A stretch of DNA of 64,000 nucleotides. Source: Candidatus Coatesiibacteriota bacterium (GTDB taxonomy: Bacteria; JAFGND01). The DNA lies in NCBI GenBank assembly GCA_016927185.1, contig JAFGND010000057.1, forward strand, positions 1 through 64,000. The letters are read 5' to 3'. Of this stretch, positions 43,339 through 53,213 are shown one piece after another. The notes beneath the pieces were generated by a model that made no database searches, was not told the origin of the DNA, and worked only from the letters and a program-made list of their open reading frames with translations. Position 1 is the stretch's first letter. The number at the start of each line of letters is the position of its first letter. A program made the translations under genes and the position numbers.

Positions 43339-44952
43339 ATGACTAACTCAAGAAGGACAATCTTTTTCATTTCACTACTTATCACTCTGATTTTTTCTTT
43401 CAGTTATGATATTCCATCACTGGAAGCTGCAAGCAAGGAGAAGAAGAACAGAAAGAAGAAGGAAATCCAGAAGAAAAAAAAGAAGACTAATGCTAAAGAC
43501 AAGAAAGGCAAGAAAAAGAAGAAAAAAAGCAAATATATCATGAGAAAAGGCTTCTATAAAGTCAAGGAAGGAGATAACCTGAGAGTCATTGCAAGAAAGT
43601 TGAATATCCCATATTCCACTTTACTTAGAATGAATCAGAAAAATCTTGTAAGAAACAGAGTAAAACCCGGTATGAAATTAGTCTATGTAAGAAAAAAGAG
43701 ACGCGTAAGGTTTTATGGAAAACTTTACAATGGAGTACAACTTGATTCTGGTGATGGATATAATGTAAGAAATGAATTATATTCATGGGGAACACCTTCA
43801 ACTGTCAAGCTTATAAAATATGTCTATGGTGAGATGGCTAAATTATATCCTGATGGAACACCAGCTCTTGTTTGTGATCTTTCAAGGCAAAATGGAGGAC
43901 CTCTCAAGGGACATGTCTCTCATCAGATTGGAATTGACGGAGATTTCACAATATACAAGAAAAACAATCAACCTGCAAGTATGAGTATAACAACAGCTTC
44001 TAACATTGATGTAAAAAAGAATCTTGATTTCCTCAAAATACTTTATAGTACAAAAATGGTACAGTATGTTTTTCTTGACTATTCTCTTCAAAAGACACTA
44101 TATGAATCAGCAAAGAACTACGGCTGGAACGATGAAATGCTATCACAGATGTTTCAGTATCCAAGGAGACCTGGCTCAAGAATGGGAATAATCAGGCACT
44201 GGAGAGGTCATGCTGATCATTATCATATAAGATTTTCAAACAAGCCGCTGGACCCAGGAGTATTTATCTACTCTCCAGAAGAAACTGATGATGATGAAGA
44301 AAATGTTTACCAGGATGATTTGATTAAAAACAGAAATGAGCAAGAAAATGATGATGCAACACTGACACCAGATCCTTTCAAGACTTCATCATTAGGTACT
44401 CCAACGTCAGGAAGGTTACTAGCTGGAGTTCCTCTGGAAAATTCAAACTCATACAGATTTATTTATCCTGAATATATTTATACTACTCCTGAAATAAAAT
44501 CTTTACTGGGAAAAGTATTTGATGATTACAAGAAAAGTTTCGGAAGTACTTCACCATGGTTGATTGGTACACTGAGCAAATCTGGAGGAGGACCAATTCC
44601 AGGGCATATAGGTCATCAGAATGGCTTGGAGGTTGAGATAGGATTTTACAAGACTGGAAAACAACTTGAAGATTTCAAGATACTTAAACTGGATGAAATA
44701 TCTGCAAAAGACAATTGGTACCTGATTGAAAAGCTTATTTCAACAGGAATGGTGGAAGCAATATTCATGGATTATGATTATCAAAGAGTTATATATGATT
44801 TTGCAAAGAAAAGTGGTGCTTCACAAGACAGATTGAAGGAGTATTTCCAGTATCCAATGGGATCTGACTCAATGCATGGTATTATAAGATCCATTCCAGA
44901 TAAACAAGGATACTTCAAGGTTCGTTTTAAATCAGCTAATTTGAAAAAATAG
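43339..44952 (+). CDS. LysM protein with tandem MepA-like murein endopeptidase domains
   Basis: A 537-residue exported cell-wall protein. Signal peptide 1-30, then a Lys-rich tract (32-66), a LysM peptidoglycan-binding domain (72-117) and two MepA-type domains. The first (about 125-310) has an intact zinc site: His195 and Asp202 in the GHVSHQIGIDGD block and His294/His296 in HADHYHIRF. The second (about 370-535) keeps HQNG (His426), but Asp has become Glu433 and the HxH pair is lost (GYFKVRF), so it is probably inactive. A Shine-Dalgarno site is not evident. The next gene's GTG follows the stop directly. Confidence 0.9.
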   Translation: MTNSRRTIFFISLLITLIFSFSYDIPSLEAASKEKKNRKKKEIQKKKKKTNAKDKKGKKKKKKSKYIMRKGFYKVKEGDNLRVIARKLNIPYSTLLRMNQKNLVRNRVKPGMKLVYVRKKRRVRFYGKLYNGVQLDSGDGYNVRNELYSWGTPSTVKLIKYVYGEMAKLYPDGTPALVCDLSRQNGGPLKGHVSHQIGIDGDFTIYKKNNQPASMSITTASNIDVKKNLDFLKILYSTKMVQYVFLDYSLQKTLYESAKNYGWNDEMLSQMFQYPRRPGSRMGIIRHWRGHADHYHIRFSNKPLDPGVFIYSPEETDDDEENVYQDDLIKNRNEQENDDATLTPDPFKTSSLGTPTSGRLLAGVPLENSNSYRFIYPEYIYTTPEIKSLLGKVFDDYKKSFGSTSPWLIGTLSKSGGGPIPGHIGHQNGLEVEIGFYKTGKQLEDFKILKLDEISAKDNWYLIEKLISTGMVEAIFMDYDYQRVIYDFAKKSGASQDRLKEYFQYPMGSDSMHGIIRSIPDKQGYFKVRFKSANLKK

Positions 44953-45699
44953 GTGTCAAGTCATATATTAGTAAGTTTCCTGTTACTTGTATTTTCATTT
45001 GCATATTCTAATGATTCAAAGGTTTTGCATATCTTTTATCACCATATAAGTTATGTTGATCATAAATACAACAGAAAACCTTATCATTTCGAAGATGATA
45101 TGAGAGAGCTCAAGATAAAGGATTTCAAGACTATTTCTTTAACTGAATACGCTGAATTTTTGAAGGGAACCAGGAATATACCGAAAAGAAGTGTTCTTAT
45201 TTCTTTCGATGATGGATATGCTGATGCTATTGATAATGCAGTTCCTATAATGGGAAAATATAAATTCAATGGGATTTTCTTTGTAATTGGTCAAATGGTT
45301 AAATCAGAAAGAAGAGGAGGGTATTGTTCTTTGGCTGATCTGAAGAAACTTGTGGCATCAGGACATGATGTTCAATCTCATACATGGAGCCACAAGGATC
45401 TTGCAAAGATAGGTCATTGGTCAGTATGGGATAAGGAGCTCGGTATTGTTAAGATGTTTCTTGAAGGGGAACTGGGTATAAGGGTACATGCAATTTCCTA
45501 TCCATATGGCAGCATAAACAAGAAAGTAATTCCAAAGATAGCAGAATATAATTATGATATAGGCTTTACATGCAGGAATGGACTTAATGACATTTCAACA
45601 AATCCTTATCTTGGATGCAGAGACGAAGTAAGTATTTCAAACCCAGTAAAGAAAATCCTGAGTTTTTATCAGAAAAACTATCCTGAATGGTTCAATTGA
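44953..45699 (+). CDS. Polysaccharide deacetylase (NodB-type, CE4)
   Basis: A 248-residue exported deacetylase with a short signal peptide (to about residue 19). Metal-binding CE4 motifs are SFDDGYAD (the catalytic DD) and HTWSHKDL (HxxxH), with SYPYGSIN as the third motif. It removes acetyl groups from peptidoglycan or a surface glycan. GTG start placed directly after the TAG of the upstream gene. Cotranscribed with the MepA protein and plsC-like gene, in a cell-envelope operon. Confidence 0.88.
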   Translation: MSSHILVSFLLLVFSFAYSNDSKVLHIFYHHISYVDHKYNRKPYHFEDDMRELKIKDFKTISLTEYAEFLKGTRNIPKRSVLISFDDGYADAIDNAVPIMGKYKFNGIFFVIGQMVKSERRGGYCSLADLKKLVASGHDVQSHTWSHKDLAKIGHWSVWDKELGIVKMFLEGELGIRVHAISYPYGSINKKVIPKIAEYNYDIGFTCRNGLNDISTNPYLGCRDEVSISNPVKKILSFYQKNYPEWFN

Positions 45700-46403
45700 G
45701 AATATCAGATTTGCTTATTACGATATGGTGGTATCCGTTTATGGTTGTGGTGACATTCATCTTTGCCATTGCAGCAATAGTTGTCTCTTTTTTTTCTCCT
45801 GATGGTCATTTAAGTCATCTCGTTGCAAGAATATGGGGGAGATTGCTTATTAAAGGTGCATTTTGTAAAGTCAAGATTTGTGGATTGGAGAAACTGAAAC
45901 CGGAAGAATCATACTTGTTTGTAGCAAACCACAGCAGTTCATTCGATATTTTCCTTCTCAATGGCTATCTTCCTTATGAATTTAGATGGATTTCAAAACC
46001 TCTTTATTTCAAAGTTCCTTTTCTTGGTTGGGGGATGAAAAAAGCAGGATATATTCTTATTTACAGGGACAAACCAAGGCAGGCAGTAAAAGCACTCGGA
46101 AATGCAATAGAAAAAATGAAACAGGGCTTCAGCATTGCGATATTTCCAGAAGGAACCAGAAGCAGGACAGGAACTTTGCAGCCTTTCAAAAAAGGAATGA
46201 TAGTCATTGCCATAAAGGCAAACAAGAGCATTGTTCCCATAACCATAAAGAATGCCTATAAAGCCAAACCTTCTTCAGGTTTCCTTGTTAAGCATTGTGA
46301 AATATCAATATTGATTCATGATCCTGTAATGATTATTAAGAAAAAGGAAGAAGATGAATGTCTTGAAAGGATAAGAAATACAATTGCTACTGGTCTATCT
46401 TAA
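45687..46403 (+). CDS. plsC: 1-acyl-sn-glycerol-3-phosphate acyltransferase (PlsC-like)
   Basis: A 238-residue membrane-bound acyltransferase with an N-terminal hydrophobic segment (about 8-35). It has motif I NHSSSFD (the HX4D catalytic pair), a GYILIYRD block and FPEGTRS as motif III, then a 'KKGMIVIAIKANKSIVPI' motif IV. It makes phosphatidic acid from lysophosphatidic acid and acyl-ACP/CoA. It overlaps the deacetylase gene by 13 nt and the convergent lipoprotein gene by 17 nt. A TTG at 45696 in the same frame is an alternative start. Confidence 0.9.
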   Translation: MVQLRISDLLITIWWYPFMVVVTFIFAIAAIVVSFFSPDGHLSHLVARIWGRLLIKGAFCKVKICGLEKLKPEESYLFVANHSSSFDIFLLNGYLPYEFRWISKPLYFKVPFLGWGMKKAGYILIYRDKPRQAVKALGNAIEKMKQGFSIAIFPEGTRSRTGTLQPFKKGMIVIAIKANKSIVPITIKNAYKAKPSSGFLVKHCEISILIHDPVMIIKKKEEDECLERIRNTIATGLS

Positions 46404-47493
46404 GCCTTAGTTTTGATATCGGGACAAAAACATAGCCTTGCTGCTGTGCAAGTGGAATAAAAACCTCAAGTACTTCAGCTAAATATTGTGGAGATCTCCC
46501 ATCAATAGGAAAAGCAATAATAGTACCATTTTTCAAATTACCAAGCAGATTTTTCGCTATTATTCCAGGATTCTCTCCTTTCAGATTTTTCAGATCTACT
46601 TCCCAGAGAATTATAACCATTCCATACTTTGCCGCCAGATCTACAATTCTTGAAGAATAGTCGCGAAACTGGTCCGCAGGTCTGTATAATCTTGGAGGCT
46701 GAGAGAAAAAATAATTGTAATTGGTGAATCCTTCAATCAAATCCTGCTTGAATTCTTCAATAGCAAGCTTTTCAAATGGAATTCCTGATGTTGATAGCAT
46801 GCCTATGGAATGAATTTTCGATTGAGTGATATCATTTACCAGTTCCTGATGTTGAATAATCCAGTTCGTCTCGAGAAAAAAAGTAGCTGAGATGTCGTAT
46901 TTCCTCAAGACTTCATAAACAGGCATGTCAACCTGGGCAGGTCCATTATCCCCCGTAGCATCAAAAGTTAATGCAATCTGCTTGACATTCCTGTCTCCAT
47001 GGATTATAGTCAGGGGATTGCAGGGTTGCAGTTTTATTGTTGTTGAAGATGGTGTAAATTTATTCCTGGGTACTGCATCTATAAATCCCTTTTTCAAATC
47101 AATATTAACAATTTTCCAGTTTCCTTCTTCCTTCCTTGTATCTATCTTTCCTTCATAAAGGATAGCTTTGGTTTTATTTGATTTTGTGTAAAAGAAAACC
47201 TTTACTCTGGCAGAACAGGAATTAGAATCTTCATTCTCTATTTCAAGTTCTTCAAGAAACGTACTATAAAGACCTTTATGGAGCAGATCAAACTGACCAA
47301 AAGTAAACGTTTTCTGAAATTCCTTGCTTATGCATTTGTTATAGAGAAACCTGGGATTGCTGGTCTTAGCCAGTCCCTTGTAATAGTATCTTATGAGAGC
47401 AAGAGAAGTTATCGACTGGTCATATTGAGTTGTGGTAGTGCATGATGCTGAAAGAATAAACAGGATTAGCAAAACTGATATTGCTTTTTCCAT
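46387..47493 (-). CDS. NodB-like deacetylase-fold lipoprotein, probably catalytically dead
   Basis: A 368-residue predicted lipoprotein (lipobox SASCT, near Cys18). An N-terminal region (about 25-150) looks NTF2-like. The C-terminal half follows the NodB order, but the motifs are altered: the first reads LTFDATGDNG instead of TFDDG, and the HxxxH metal site is replaced by 'IGMLSTSG'. The later motif YRPADQF replaces RPPYG. It is the last gene of the V-ATPase operon, sharing 1 nt with subunit D (TGATG). ATG 47493 is preferred to the TTG one codon upstream. Confidence 0.78.
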   Translation of the reverse strand: MEKAISVLLILFILSASCTTTTQYDQSITSLALIRYYYKGLAKTSNPRFLYNKCISKEFQKTFTFGQFDLLHKGLYSTFLEELEIENEDSNSCSARVKVFFYTKSNKTKAILYEGKIDTRKEEGNWKIVNIDLKKGFIDAVPRNKFTPSSTTIKLQPCNPLTIIHGDRNVKQIALTFDATGDNGPAQVDMPVYEVLRKYDISATFFLETNWIIQHQELVNDITQSKIHSIGMLSTSGIPFEKLAIEEFKQDLIEGFTNYNYFFSQPPRLYRPADQFRDYSSRIVDLAAKYGMVIILWEVDLKNLKGENPGIIAKNLLGNLKNGTIIAFPIDGRSPQYLAEVLEVFIPLAQQQGYVFVPISKLRLKIDQ

Positions 47494-48113
47494 CAATGCC
47501 TTCTTACTATATCTTTGATTTTCATCAGTCGAGTAAGTGTTGCTCTCTCATTTTCACCTAACTTCATTGAAATTTCATGAATGGTATCTTCAAGGGTTGG
47601 TATCAATACATATTCTAATGCATTAACTCTTCTTCTTGTTCTTTCCAACTCTATTGCAAGGATCTCTATTCTTTTTTCCAGTTCAGCTAGTTTTATTATC
47701 ACAGGCAAGATCTCAGAAAAATCTTTCAATGAAGCATCTAGTGAGGCACTTGTTGTAATAGTGCTATAATTCTTGTGGCTTTTCATTGATACAAGTTCTA
47801 TTACAGGTACTCTTGTATTCATTATCCTGATTTCGTCAGTCTTGATTTCTATCTGATTTGGAAGGGCTTCAGTGGCATTGAAAAGTTCTATCCTGGACAT
47901 GATTGCTCTTGCTCCAAGAAATTTCCTGTAGCCTTCAGCAAGCATTTCGTCAATCGCTTCCCTTCTGCTTCTGTAATTCTGGATAAAAGATATGAATTTT
48001 CTCATAAGTTCATCCTGCTTGTCTTTCAATAGCTTGTGACCTCGTATTGCCATAGAAAGCTGCTTTTTCAACTGCAGCAGTACCATTCTATTAGGACTGA
48101 CCTTGATTTCCAT
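47493..48113 (-). CDS. atpD: V/A-type ATPase subunit D (central stalk)
   Basis: A 206-residue rotor shaft of the V/A-ATPase. Typical opening 'VSPNRMVLLQLKKQL', long antiparallel coiled coil, and the C-terminal 'ERTRRRVNALEYVLIPTLEDTI' signature of the family. It lies 1 nt after the subunit B gene. The D subunit connects the A3B3 head to the membrane rotor. Length is normal. Confidence 0.95.
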   Translation of the reverse strand: MEIKVSPNRMVLLQLKKQLSMAIRGHKLLKDKQDELMRKFISFIQNYRSRREAIDEMLAEGYRKFLGARAIMSRIELFNATEALPNQIEIKTDEIRIMNTRVPVIELVSMKSHKNYSTITTSASLDASLKDFSEILPVIIKLAELEKRIEILAIELERTRRRVNALEYVLIPTLEDTIHEISMKLGENERATLTRLMKIKDIVRRH

Positions 48114-48114
48114 A

Positions 48115-49488
48115 TCATTCTTTTCCCAGAAATTCTTCTATATATTCATCCTTGATTCTTTTTAATTCCATTTTTGGTATTATTTTTAGCAAATCCCATC
48201 CAATACTTAGTGTATCTTTAATGCTTCTATCTTCATATTCTCCCTGCTGAACGAACTTCAGTTCAAAAGCATCTGCAAATTTGCTATAGGATTTATCCAG
48301 ATCCGTTAGTGCTGCCTCGCCTAAAATTATTGCAAGCTCTTTTGCTTCCTTGCCCTTTGCATAATCTGAGAAAAGCTGATTTGCAACACCTGCATGATCC
48401 TTTCTTGTCTTTTCATCCCCAATTCCCTTGTCTCTTAGTCTTGACAAACTTGGAAGAACATCTATAGGTGGATAAATCCCTCTTCTGTGAAGTGCGCGAG
48501 AAAGAATTATCTGTCCTTCTGTAATATAACCGGTCAGATCAGGGATTGGATGTGTCTTGTCATCTTCAGGCATAGTGAGTATTGGGAACTGGGTAATTGA
48601 ACCTTTTTTACCCTTTATCCTTCCAGCTCTTTCATATATGGTAGACAAGTCAGTATATAAATAACCTGGATATCCTCTTCTTCCAGGAATTTCTTTTCTT
48701 GCAGCAGATACTTCACGCAATGCTTCACAGTAATTTGTCATATCAGTAAGTATCACAAGCACATGCATATCTTTTTCAAATGCAATATATTCAGCGGCTG
48801 TTAAGGCCATTCTTGGAGTTGCAATTCTCTCTATAGCTGGATCATCAGCCAGATTGATGAACATTACTGCTCTTTCAATTGCTCCAGTTTTCCTGAAATC
48901 TTCCTGAAAGTAGTTTGCTTCCTCAAAGGTTATTCCCATTGCTGCAAAAACAACTGCAAAATTTTCTTCTCCTTTTATAACCTTTGCCTGTCTTGCGATT
49001 TGAGCTGCAATCCTGTTATGGGGCAGACCGCTAGCTGAGAAAATCGGTAATTTCTGTCCCCTTACCAGAGTATTTAATCCATCAATTGTACTTATCCCTG
49101 TCTGGATGAATTCAGATGGATAGTCTCTGGCAAAAGGATTTATTGGATTGCCATTTATATTCAGTCTCTTCTCTGGCATTATTGAAGGACCATCATCTTT
49201 GGGTCTTCCCAATCCATCGAATACTCTTCCCAGAATATCAAGACTTAACGGGATTTCAATCCCTCTACCCTGGAACCTGATTTTGCTTTGTGTTATATTG
49301 ACTCCAGAAGTTCCCTCGAATAATTGAACAAGGGCTTTATCTGCATTAACTTCAAGGACTTGTCCTGTTCTTATTGATCCATCTGGAAGCTCGACTTCAG
49401 TTATCTCTCCATATTTAACACCTTCCACTTCTTCAACAAGCATCAAAGGTCCAATAATTTCTGAAACTGTTTTATACTCTTTTACCAT
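48115..49488 (-). CDS. atpB: V/A-type ATPase subunit B
   Basis: A 457-residue non-catalytic head subunit. It opens with '[21 protein letters not shown]' and carries the family blocks '[29 protein letters not shown]' (P-loop region lacking GKT), '[22 protein letters not shown]' and '[16 protein letters not shown]'. Full length. GAGGAT lies before the ATG, and only 1 nt separates it from subunit A. Confidence 0.97.
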   Translation of the reverse strand: MVKEYKTVSEIIGPLMLVEEVEGVKYGEITEVELPDGSIRTGQVLEVNADKALVQLFEGTSGVNITQSKIRFQGRGIEIPLSLDILGRVFDGLGRPKDDGPSIMPEKRLNINGNPINPFARDYPSEFIQTGISTIDGLNTLVRGQKLPIFSASGLPHNRIAAQIARQAKVIKGEENFAVVFAAMGITFEEANYFQEDFRKTGAIERAVMFINLADDPAIERIATPRMALTAAEYIAFEKDMHVLVILTDMTNYCEALREVSAARKEIPGRRGYPGYLYTDLSTIYERAGRIKGKKGSITQFPILTMPEDDKTHPIPDLTGYITEGQIILSRALHRRGIYPPIDVLPSLSRLRDKGIGDEKTRKDHAGVANQLFSDYAKGKEAKELAIILGEAALTDLDKSYSKFADAFELKFVQQGEYEDRSIKDTLSIGWDLLKIIPKMELKRIKDEYIEEFLGKE

Positions 49489-49489
49489 A

Positions 49490-51280
49490 CTAATCCTCTG
49501 TTTTCAAATTCTGAAGTAGTTCTTTAGCTTCTTTTTCAACTTCGACTTTCAATTCCTTTATCTTATCAAGTTCTTTTTCATCAACATATTTAGCTTTCGC
49601 TACATGTTCTTTGACTTTCAAAGCGATTATCTTGCCAAGAGGGATTTCTTCCTTTATAAGATCCATGGAAACATCGTGAATAAATAGTATTGTATCAAGT
49701 ATCAGGAATTGTTTGTGAAGGCTTGAATACGTATCTGAAGGATCAAATGCAATCTGGTGAAGGAAGTCTTCCCTGATTGATTTGGCAGTTTCAAGAACTA
49801 GCTGATCCTTGGGTGATAGACTGTCCTTTCCCACAAGTCTTACAATTTCCTCTAATTCCGCTTCATGTTGAAGTATTTCCATTGCCCTGTATCTGTTTGG
49901 CATCCAGTTTTTATCAATATCCTTGTTCATGAAATCCGAGAGTGATTCAAGATAAAGTGAGTAACTTGATAACCAGTTGATTGCCGGGAAATGTCTTCTG
50001 TAAGCCAGTTTACTATCCAGTCCCCAGAAGACCTTGACAACCTTGAGAGTGCTTTGAACAACTGGATCTGAAAAGTCGCCTCCTGGAGGAGAAACTGCTC
50101 CTATTGCTGAAACACTCCCAATCCGCTCTTTCCTGGAAGCAGTAATGACTTTGCCAGCTCTTTCGTAGAAGCTAGCTATCTTAGTCGCCAGGTAAGCTGG
50201 ATAACCTTCTTCTCCTGGCATTTCTTCCAATCTCCCTGAAATCTCCCTCATAGCTTCTGCCCATCTGCTCGTTGAATCTGCCATTAGTGCTACATCAAAT
50301 CCCATATCCCTGAAATATTCAGCTATAGTTATTCCAGTATATATTGAAGCTTCCCTTGCTGCAACAGGCATATTTGAAGTGTTTGCCACTAGAACTGTTC
50401 TTTTCATTAAGGGATGACCCGTCTGGGGATCTTCCAGTTCCGGGAATTCAAGCAGCACATCCGTCATTTCATTACCTCTTTCTCCGCAGCCAATATAGAC
50501 AATTATTGAGGCATTAGCCCATTTAGCTAACTGGTGCTGTACGACGGTCTTGCCTGATCCGAATGGTCCAGGAACACAAGCAGTTCCACCTTTTGCAAGA
50601 GGGAACAGCATGTCTATGATCCTCTGTCCTGTTGCCATTGGCTGATTGGGAGGAAGTTTTTTACTGAAAGGCCTTCCTATTCTAACAGGCCATGTATGCA
50701 TCATATATAAAGGTCTTTCTTCGCCATTTGCTGTTTTGAGAAGGGCAATCTGCTCATCAATTTTATATGATCCTTCTGGAAGAATATCAATAATAATCCC
50801 AGATAAATTGGGAGGTATCATTATATTATGCTTAACAACCGCTGTTTCTTGTACATAGCCAATGAAATCTCCACCATGGACTTCTTCATTCTTTTGAAGT
50901 GTTGGTATGAAATTCCACGTTTTTTCCCTTGAAAGCCCTGGAACATTCAAGCCTCTTGTAATATAATTCCCAGTTTTCTCTCTTATTAAATCCAGCGGTC
51001 TTTGTATTCCGTCATAAATCGATTCAATCAATCCAGGTCCCAGCTCAACACTTAATGGCTTGCCTGTACAATATACAGCTTCACCCGGACCTAGACCTTG
51101 TGTTTCTTCATAAACCTGTATGGAAGCAGTATCTCCTCTTAATTCTATGATTTCACCGATTAGCTTCAAATCACTTACCCTTACAACATCAAACATCTTG
51201 CTTTTTGTAAGCCCGGAGGCTATAACCAGTGGTCCAGCTACTTTTACGATTTTTCCTGTCTCAATATAATCCCCATTCAT
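49490..51280 (-). CDS. atpA: V/A-type ATPase catalytic subunit A
   Basis: A 596-residue catalytic head subunit. Walker A GPFGSGKT lies at residues 238-245, preceded by the non-homologous bulge typical of the V/A class (about 110-200). The region '[19 protein letters not shown]' carries the Glu switch, with '[25 protein letters not shown]' downstream. Length is typical (about 580-600). With B it forms the A3B3 hexamer. Three nt separate it from the subunit F gene. Confidence 0.98.
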   Translation of the reverse strand: MNGDYIETGKIVKVAGPLVIASGLTKSKMFDVVRVSDLKLIGEIIELRGDTASIQVYEETQGLGPGEAVYCTGKPLSVELGPGLIESIYDGIQRPLDLIREKTGNYITRGLNVPGLSREKTWNFIPTLQKNEEVHGGDFIGYVQETAVVKHNIMIPPNLSGIIIDILPEGSYKIDEQIALLKTANGEERPLYMMHTWPVRIGRPFSKKLPPNQPMATGQRIIDMLFPLAKGGTACVPGPFGSGKTVVQHQLAKWANASIIVYIGCGERGNEMTDVLLEFPELEDPQTGHPLMKRTVLVANTSNMPVAAREASIYTGITIAEYFRDMGFDVALMADSTSRWAEAMREISGRLEEMPGEEGYPAYLATKIASFYERAGKVITASRKERIGSVSAIGAVSPPGGDFSDPVVQSTLKVVKVFWGLDSKLAYRRHFPAINWLSSYSLYLESLSDFMNKDIDKNWMPNRYRAMEILQHEAELEEIVRLVGKDSLSPKDQLVLETAKSIREDFLHQIAFDPSDTYSSLHKQFLILDTILFIHDVSMDLIKEEIPLGKIIALKVKEHVAKAKYVDEKELDKIKELKVEVEKEAKELLQNLKTED

Positions 51281-51283
51281 GGA

Positions 51284-51607
51284 TTACTCCTTAAATAGAA
51301 GGTCAACACCTACTGCTCGTTCAATAATTTTCCTGATCTTCTGCAATCCAAGCTGTTTTGAACCTTGATTACTTGGTATAAATATAACAGAAGGATAAAA
51401 TGATTTTTTTTCAAGTTCGCTCGATACTGGATATACTTCTTCAAAATATGTCTCAGTAACGATTAATACTTTATATGTTTTTTGCCTGAAAAGCTGTTTT
51501 ATAATTTTTATTACCTCATTGCTGCTTTCAGCTTCATAGACTTCCAGTCCCAGGGCTCTAAATGGAAGAATAGAGTCTATTTCACCAATAATCGCCATCT
51601 CATACAT
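51284..51607 (-). CDS. atpF: V/A-type ATPase subunit F
   Basis: A 107-residue regulatory rotor subunit with the usual alpha/beta opening 'MAIIGEIDSILPFRALGLEVYEA' and the 'VIFIPSNQGSK' segment near residue 75. It sits between subunits C and A, overlapping C by 8 nt. It binds the D shaft and tunes coupling. Confidence 0.92.
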   Translation of the reverse strand: MYEMAIIGEIDSILPFRALGLEVYEAESSNEVIKIIKQLFRQKTYKVLIVTETYFEEVYPVSSELEKKSFYPSVIFIPSNQGSKQLGLQKIRKIIERAVGVDLLFKE

Positions 51608-52586
51608 AACTAACTCTCAACATTTTTCTTATTTTTTCCCTGGACATTTTGTTTATCATACCGACAAAAAGAATCCGAAGTATTTTTATCTCATTTTCTC
51701 TTGCCAGAAGGAAAGCATAGAAAGGTTCAGGGGCAAAAGACAGATACTTGGCATTCTGTAGTTTCTTGAGAAGGAAATTATCTTTCCCTTTCTCCATGAT
51801 TTCAAGTGTTTTTTCCTTTTGATATTCCTCAAGAGCAGTTTCAATGAGAGATTTATACCTGTTTGAAAAATCGGAGGATTTCAGCATCTCTTCCTTCCAG
51901 AGATTGAGAAAAACACTCTTTTCCAGATATCCTCCATAAACGAATGAGTATTTGAATAATTCTATTTCATCTGAATCCAGTTTGAATCTCAGGAAGGAAC
52001 ATATGTTTGTGAGATCAATCCATGATTTATGGAAGTCTTTCAGCAACAAATAATGGTCTGACTGCTCCAATGCATAGTGCAGATATGATTTGTCCAGCCT
52101 TGTTTCTATCTCGAACAGGTTTATGTTTTTCTTATCCTTGATTATGCTATCCAGTGTTTCCTTTAGAGCATTGTTTAATTTTGGCTTGCTTTCTTCATTA
52201 ATATAGGATTTCAAATCATCTATTGATATAAGACCTATATCTTTATATAGATTTTCAGTTTGTACATCAAGTATTGAACTTTTCATCAAAGCTTTTGCAT
52301 TGAAGAAATCATATTTCAGGAAGAATAAATTGGTAATATTTGGTTCAGGAGTTATCTCTTTTATGAAATTACATTCTCTCTGGAAAGTCAGGGAAAGAAT
52401 ATTTTCGAAAGAAGATGGAGTAGTCTCTTCAGTTATGAAATCTCCATAGATTGTTTCTCTTAACAAATTCAACAAGGCATATTCATTTTCAGCATCAGCA
52501 AGTGAATTGATCTTGTGTCTGTCAATGATGGTGTTTTCTTTTGCCCTTAAAGCTCCAGTTGGATAAGCATATTTGCTGTCACCCAT
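51600..52586 (-). CDS. atpC: V/A-type ATPase subunit C (d-like)
   Basis: A 328-residue all-helical subunit of the C/AC39 family that links the D-F shaft to the proteolipid ring. Sequence is more divergent than A or B but matches in position, size and helical pattern (for example 'YAYPTGALRAKENTIIDRHKINSL' at the N-terminus and 'PFYAFLLARENEIKILRILFVGMINKM' near the C-terminus). It overlaps E by 1 nt (TAATG) and F by 8 nt. Confidence 0.9.
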   Translation of the reverse strand: MGDSKYAYPTGALRAKENTIIDRHKINSLADAENEYALLNLLRETIYGDFITEETTPSSFENILSLTFQRECNFIKEITPEPNITNLFFLKYDFFNAKALMKSSILDVQTENLYKDIGLISIDDLKSYINEESKPKLNNALKETLDSIIKDKKNINLFEIETRLDKSYLHYALEQSDHYLLLKDFHKSWIDLTNICSFLRFKLDSDEIELFKYSFVYGGYLEKSVFLNLWKEEMLKSSDFSNRYKSLIETALEEYQKEKTLEIMEKGKDNFLLKKLQNAKYLSFAPEPFYAFLLARENEIKILRILFVGMINKMSREKIRKMLRVSYV

Positions 52587-53212
52587 TATATTACATCCTT
52601 CCTGTCAGGATTCCTGAACAGATTTTCCGCGACTATCAATTCCAGCTTATTCTGTTTCTCTTTTACCATACTGACTAATGTCATATCTATTCTTATTTTT
52701 CCTCTTTCGAGTATGAAACCTCCAAGAAGATCATCTGCCAAAAATTGTGATGAAATTCTCAGATTCCCTTGCAGATTATGTTGAATGAGAAAAGCATTTA
52801 TTGAGGCAAGAAAATCTGAATCCAGTCTTTCCCTGTCTCTTTTTGTTATGAAGATGGTTTCATTACCTGTTTCCACAGATTGCTTCAGCCAGCTTTTCAT
52901 GATTTCCTTGTATTCAACATCTGGGAGAGCTACTATCTTCTCCATGACTTTCTCTATTATTTTAGAGCATGCTTTTTGTTTTCTTGCCAGAATTCTCTTT
53001 CTCTGCTCAAGATAAGCGTTCAACAAGTGCTGCTTCTTGAAAGATTCCCTTTCTCTTTCTCCCTCCTTCAGTATGATATTTGCTTTCTCGTTAGCCTTTT
53101 TCTCGAAGCTCTCCATAATCTCCCTGGATTTAAGAATCCCAAGATTCTTCAGCTTTTCCAGTTCTTTCTTGTTTTCAATTTCAACAGTCTTAAGTATTTC
53201 TTCAAATGACAT
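52586..53212 (-). CDS. atpE: V/A-type ATPase subunit E (peripheral stalk)
   Basis: A 208-residue peripheral stalk subunit. Long charged N-terminal helix (about 1-110, KKANEKANIILKEGERERE) followed by a globular alpha/beta C-terminus with 'DLLGGFILERGKIRIDMTLVSMV', the conserved E-subunit motif. It pairs with the coiled-coil H subunit. One nt separates it from the proteolipid gene upstream. Confidence 0.92.
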   Translation of the reverse strand: MSFEEILKTVEIENKKELEKLKNLGILKSREIMESFEKKANEKANIILKEGERERESFKKQHLLNAYLEQRKRILARKQKACSKIIEKVMEKIVALPDVEYKEIMKSWLKQSVETGNETIFITKRDRERLDSDFLASINAFLIQHNLQGNLRISSQFLADDLLGGFILERGKIRIDMTLVSMVKEKQNKLELIVAENLFRNPDRKDVI

Positions 53213-53213
53213 A

